A stretch of DNA of 61,777 nucleotides from Flavobacterium urumqiense. Its GTDB lineage: Bacteria; Bacteroidota; Bacteroidia; Flavobacteriales; Flavobacteriaceae. Shown here one piece after another: positions 61,488-61,777 of the stretch. The DNA lies in contig NZ_FNVP01000015.1 in assembly GCF_900108015.1 (NCBI RefSeq), forward strand, positions 1-61,777. The letters run 5' to 3'. Position numbers and translations under genes: made by a program. The stretch's first letter is position 1. The number at the start of each line of letters is the position of its first letter. Below the pieces are notes generated by a model that saw only the letters and a program-made list of their open reading frames with translations, searched no databases and was not told where the DNA came from.

Positions 61488-61777
61488 ATGTTAGTACAGC
61501 AACAAAAAATTCAGTTCAGTCCGTATTCTTCATTATATGATTTAATCGTTCCCCAGGATAATTTGCTAAGGAAAATCAATGATTTGATCGATTTTTCATT
61601 TATCTACGATGAGTTGTTAAATAAATACTGTACAAATAATGGTCGAACAGCGGAAAGTCCTGTGCGTATGTTCAAGTATTTACTTCTAAAAACAATTTAT
61701 ACCGTTTCAGATGTTGATGTAGTGGAGCGCTCCCGTTTTGATATGTCTTTTAAGTATTTTTTGGAAATGGCACCAGA
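61488..61777 (+). CDS. IS1182-family transposase, N-terminal part
   Basis: From MLVQQQKIQFSPYSSLYDLI the 96 visible residues continue with FIYDELLNKYCTNNGRTAES, PVRMFKYLLLKTIY and RSRFDMSFKYFLEM. This is the DUF772-type N-terminal domain of IS1182 (IS5-like DDE) transposases. The catalytic DDE domain lies beyond the window. No frameshift is seen in the visible part. Confidence 0.85.
   Translation, partial: MLVQQQKIQFSPYSSLYDLIVPQDNLLRKINDLIDFSFIYDELLNKYCTNNGRTAESPVRMFKYLLLKTIYTVSDVDVVERSRFDMSFKYFLEMAP

Larger units (their letters stand above)
61359..61777 (+). mobile_element. IS1182-family element, left end (runs off the window)
   Basis: The terminal sequence GAGGCTATCTTAAAAAGG (from 61359) looks like an IS1182 left inverted repeat. 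A strong hairpin at 61416-61454 (GCAGTAGAAAACT/AGTTTTCTACTGC) precedes the transposase. The transposase is cut at the window edge. The other end cannot be seen. Confidence 0.8.

Overview
The window reads as chromosomal DNA of a Bacteroidota bacterium, most likely Flavobacterium or a close relative. The signs are low GC, TAnnTTTG -7 promoter elements (some with TTG about 19 bases upstream), a PorV-like protein, a very large adhesin-like protein with a gliding-motility-type C-terminal sorting domain, an M61 peptidase, a Bacteroidota-type dihydroorotase and TonB-linked outer-membrane proteins. Most of it is ordinary core genome. The interest lies mainly between the genes.

Layout. 1-5.3 kb: nested short repeats, a DUF4105 protein, a repeat-rich 900-base gap, a PorV2-like protein, phosphatidylserine synthase and a membrane-anchored GH25 lysozyme. 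5.3-5.9 kb: a 600-base heptanucleotide array, direct on its left half and inverted with T-runs on its right half. 5.9-13.4 kb: the lptB/carboxymuconolactone decarboxylase/tatC/kdsD operon on the minus strand, divergent from recQ, then a 77-aa gene between two smaller heptad arrays and an FAD oxidoreductase. 13.5-19.8 kb: a PAS hybrid kinase, a decayed CHAD-domain gene, a MITE-like inverted repeat, a SHOCT protein, exported MsrA/MsrB and a decayed GNAT acetyltransferase. 19.9-23.1 kb: idi, queD, bcp, manA, an 88-aa protein and tRNA-Thr(UGU). 23.1-31.1 kb: a minus-strand run with M61 peptidase, alpha/beta hydrolase, sterol desaturase, AlkB, a DoxX-like protein, an EamA transporter and DUF2721.

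31.3-40.3 kb: DUF2254, a LysR regulator divergent from NADP-isocitrate dehydrogenase, then a tightly packed plus-strand operon: a small membrane protein, a 100-aa protein, a DUF6671 zinc-ribbon protein, a TsaC/Sua5 enzyme, dihydroorotase and an SbtA-type bicarbonate permease. TsaC and carbamoyl chemistry both depend on bicarbonate, so this operon is the best candidate for an undescribed functional unit. 40.3-43.3 kb: an accessory patch with a relic REP-associated transposase between inverted REP hairpins, a 56-aa membrane protein, an S41 peptidase/MarR pair with a perfect palindromic operator, and a structured hairpin repeat. 43.3-61.3 kb: htpG, a lipocalin-like lipoprotein, OmpA, an orphan ABC ATPase, an S9 peptidase, FabH, a TonB-type receptor, the type IX-secreted repeat protein, argS and a lipoprotein. 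61.36 kb to the end: the left end of an IS1182-family element.

No CRISPR array, phage, restriction system or recognisable defence system was seen. Family names come from recognising motifs by eye; no database search was run.
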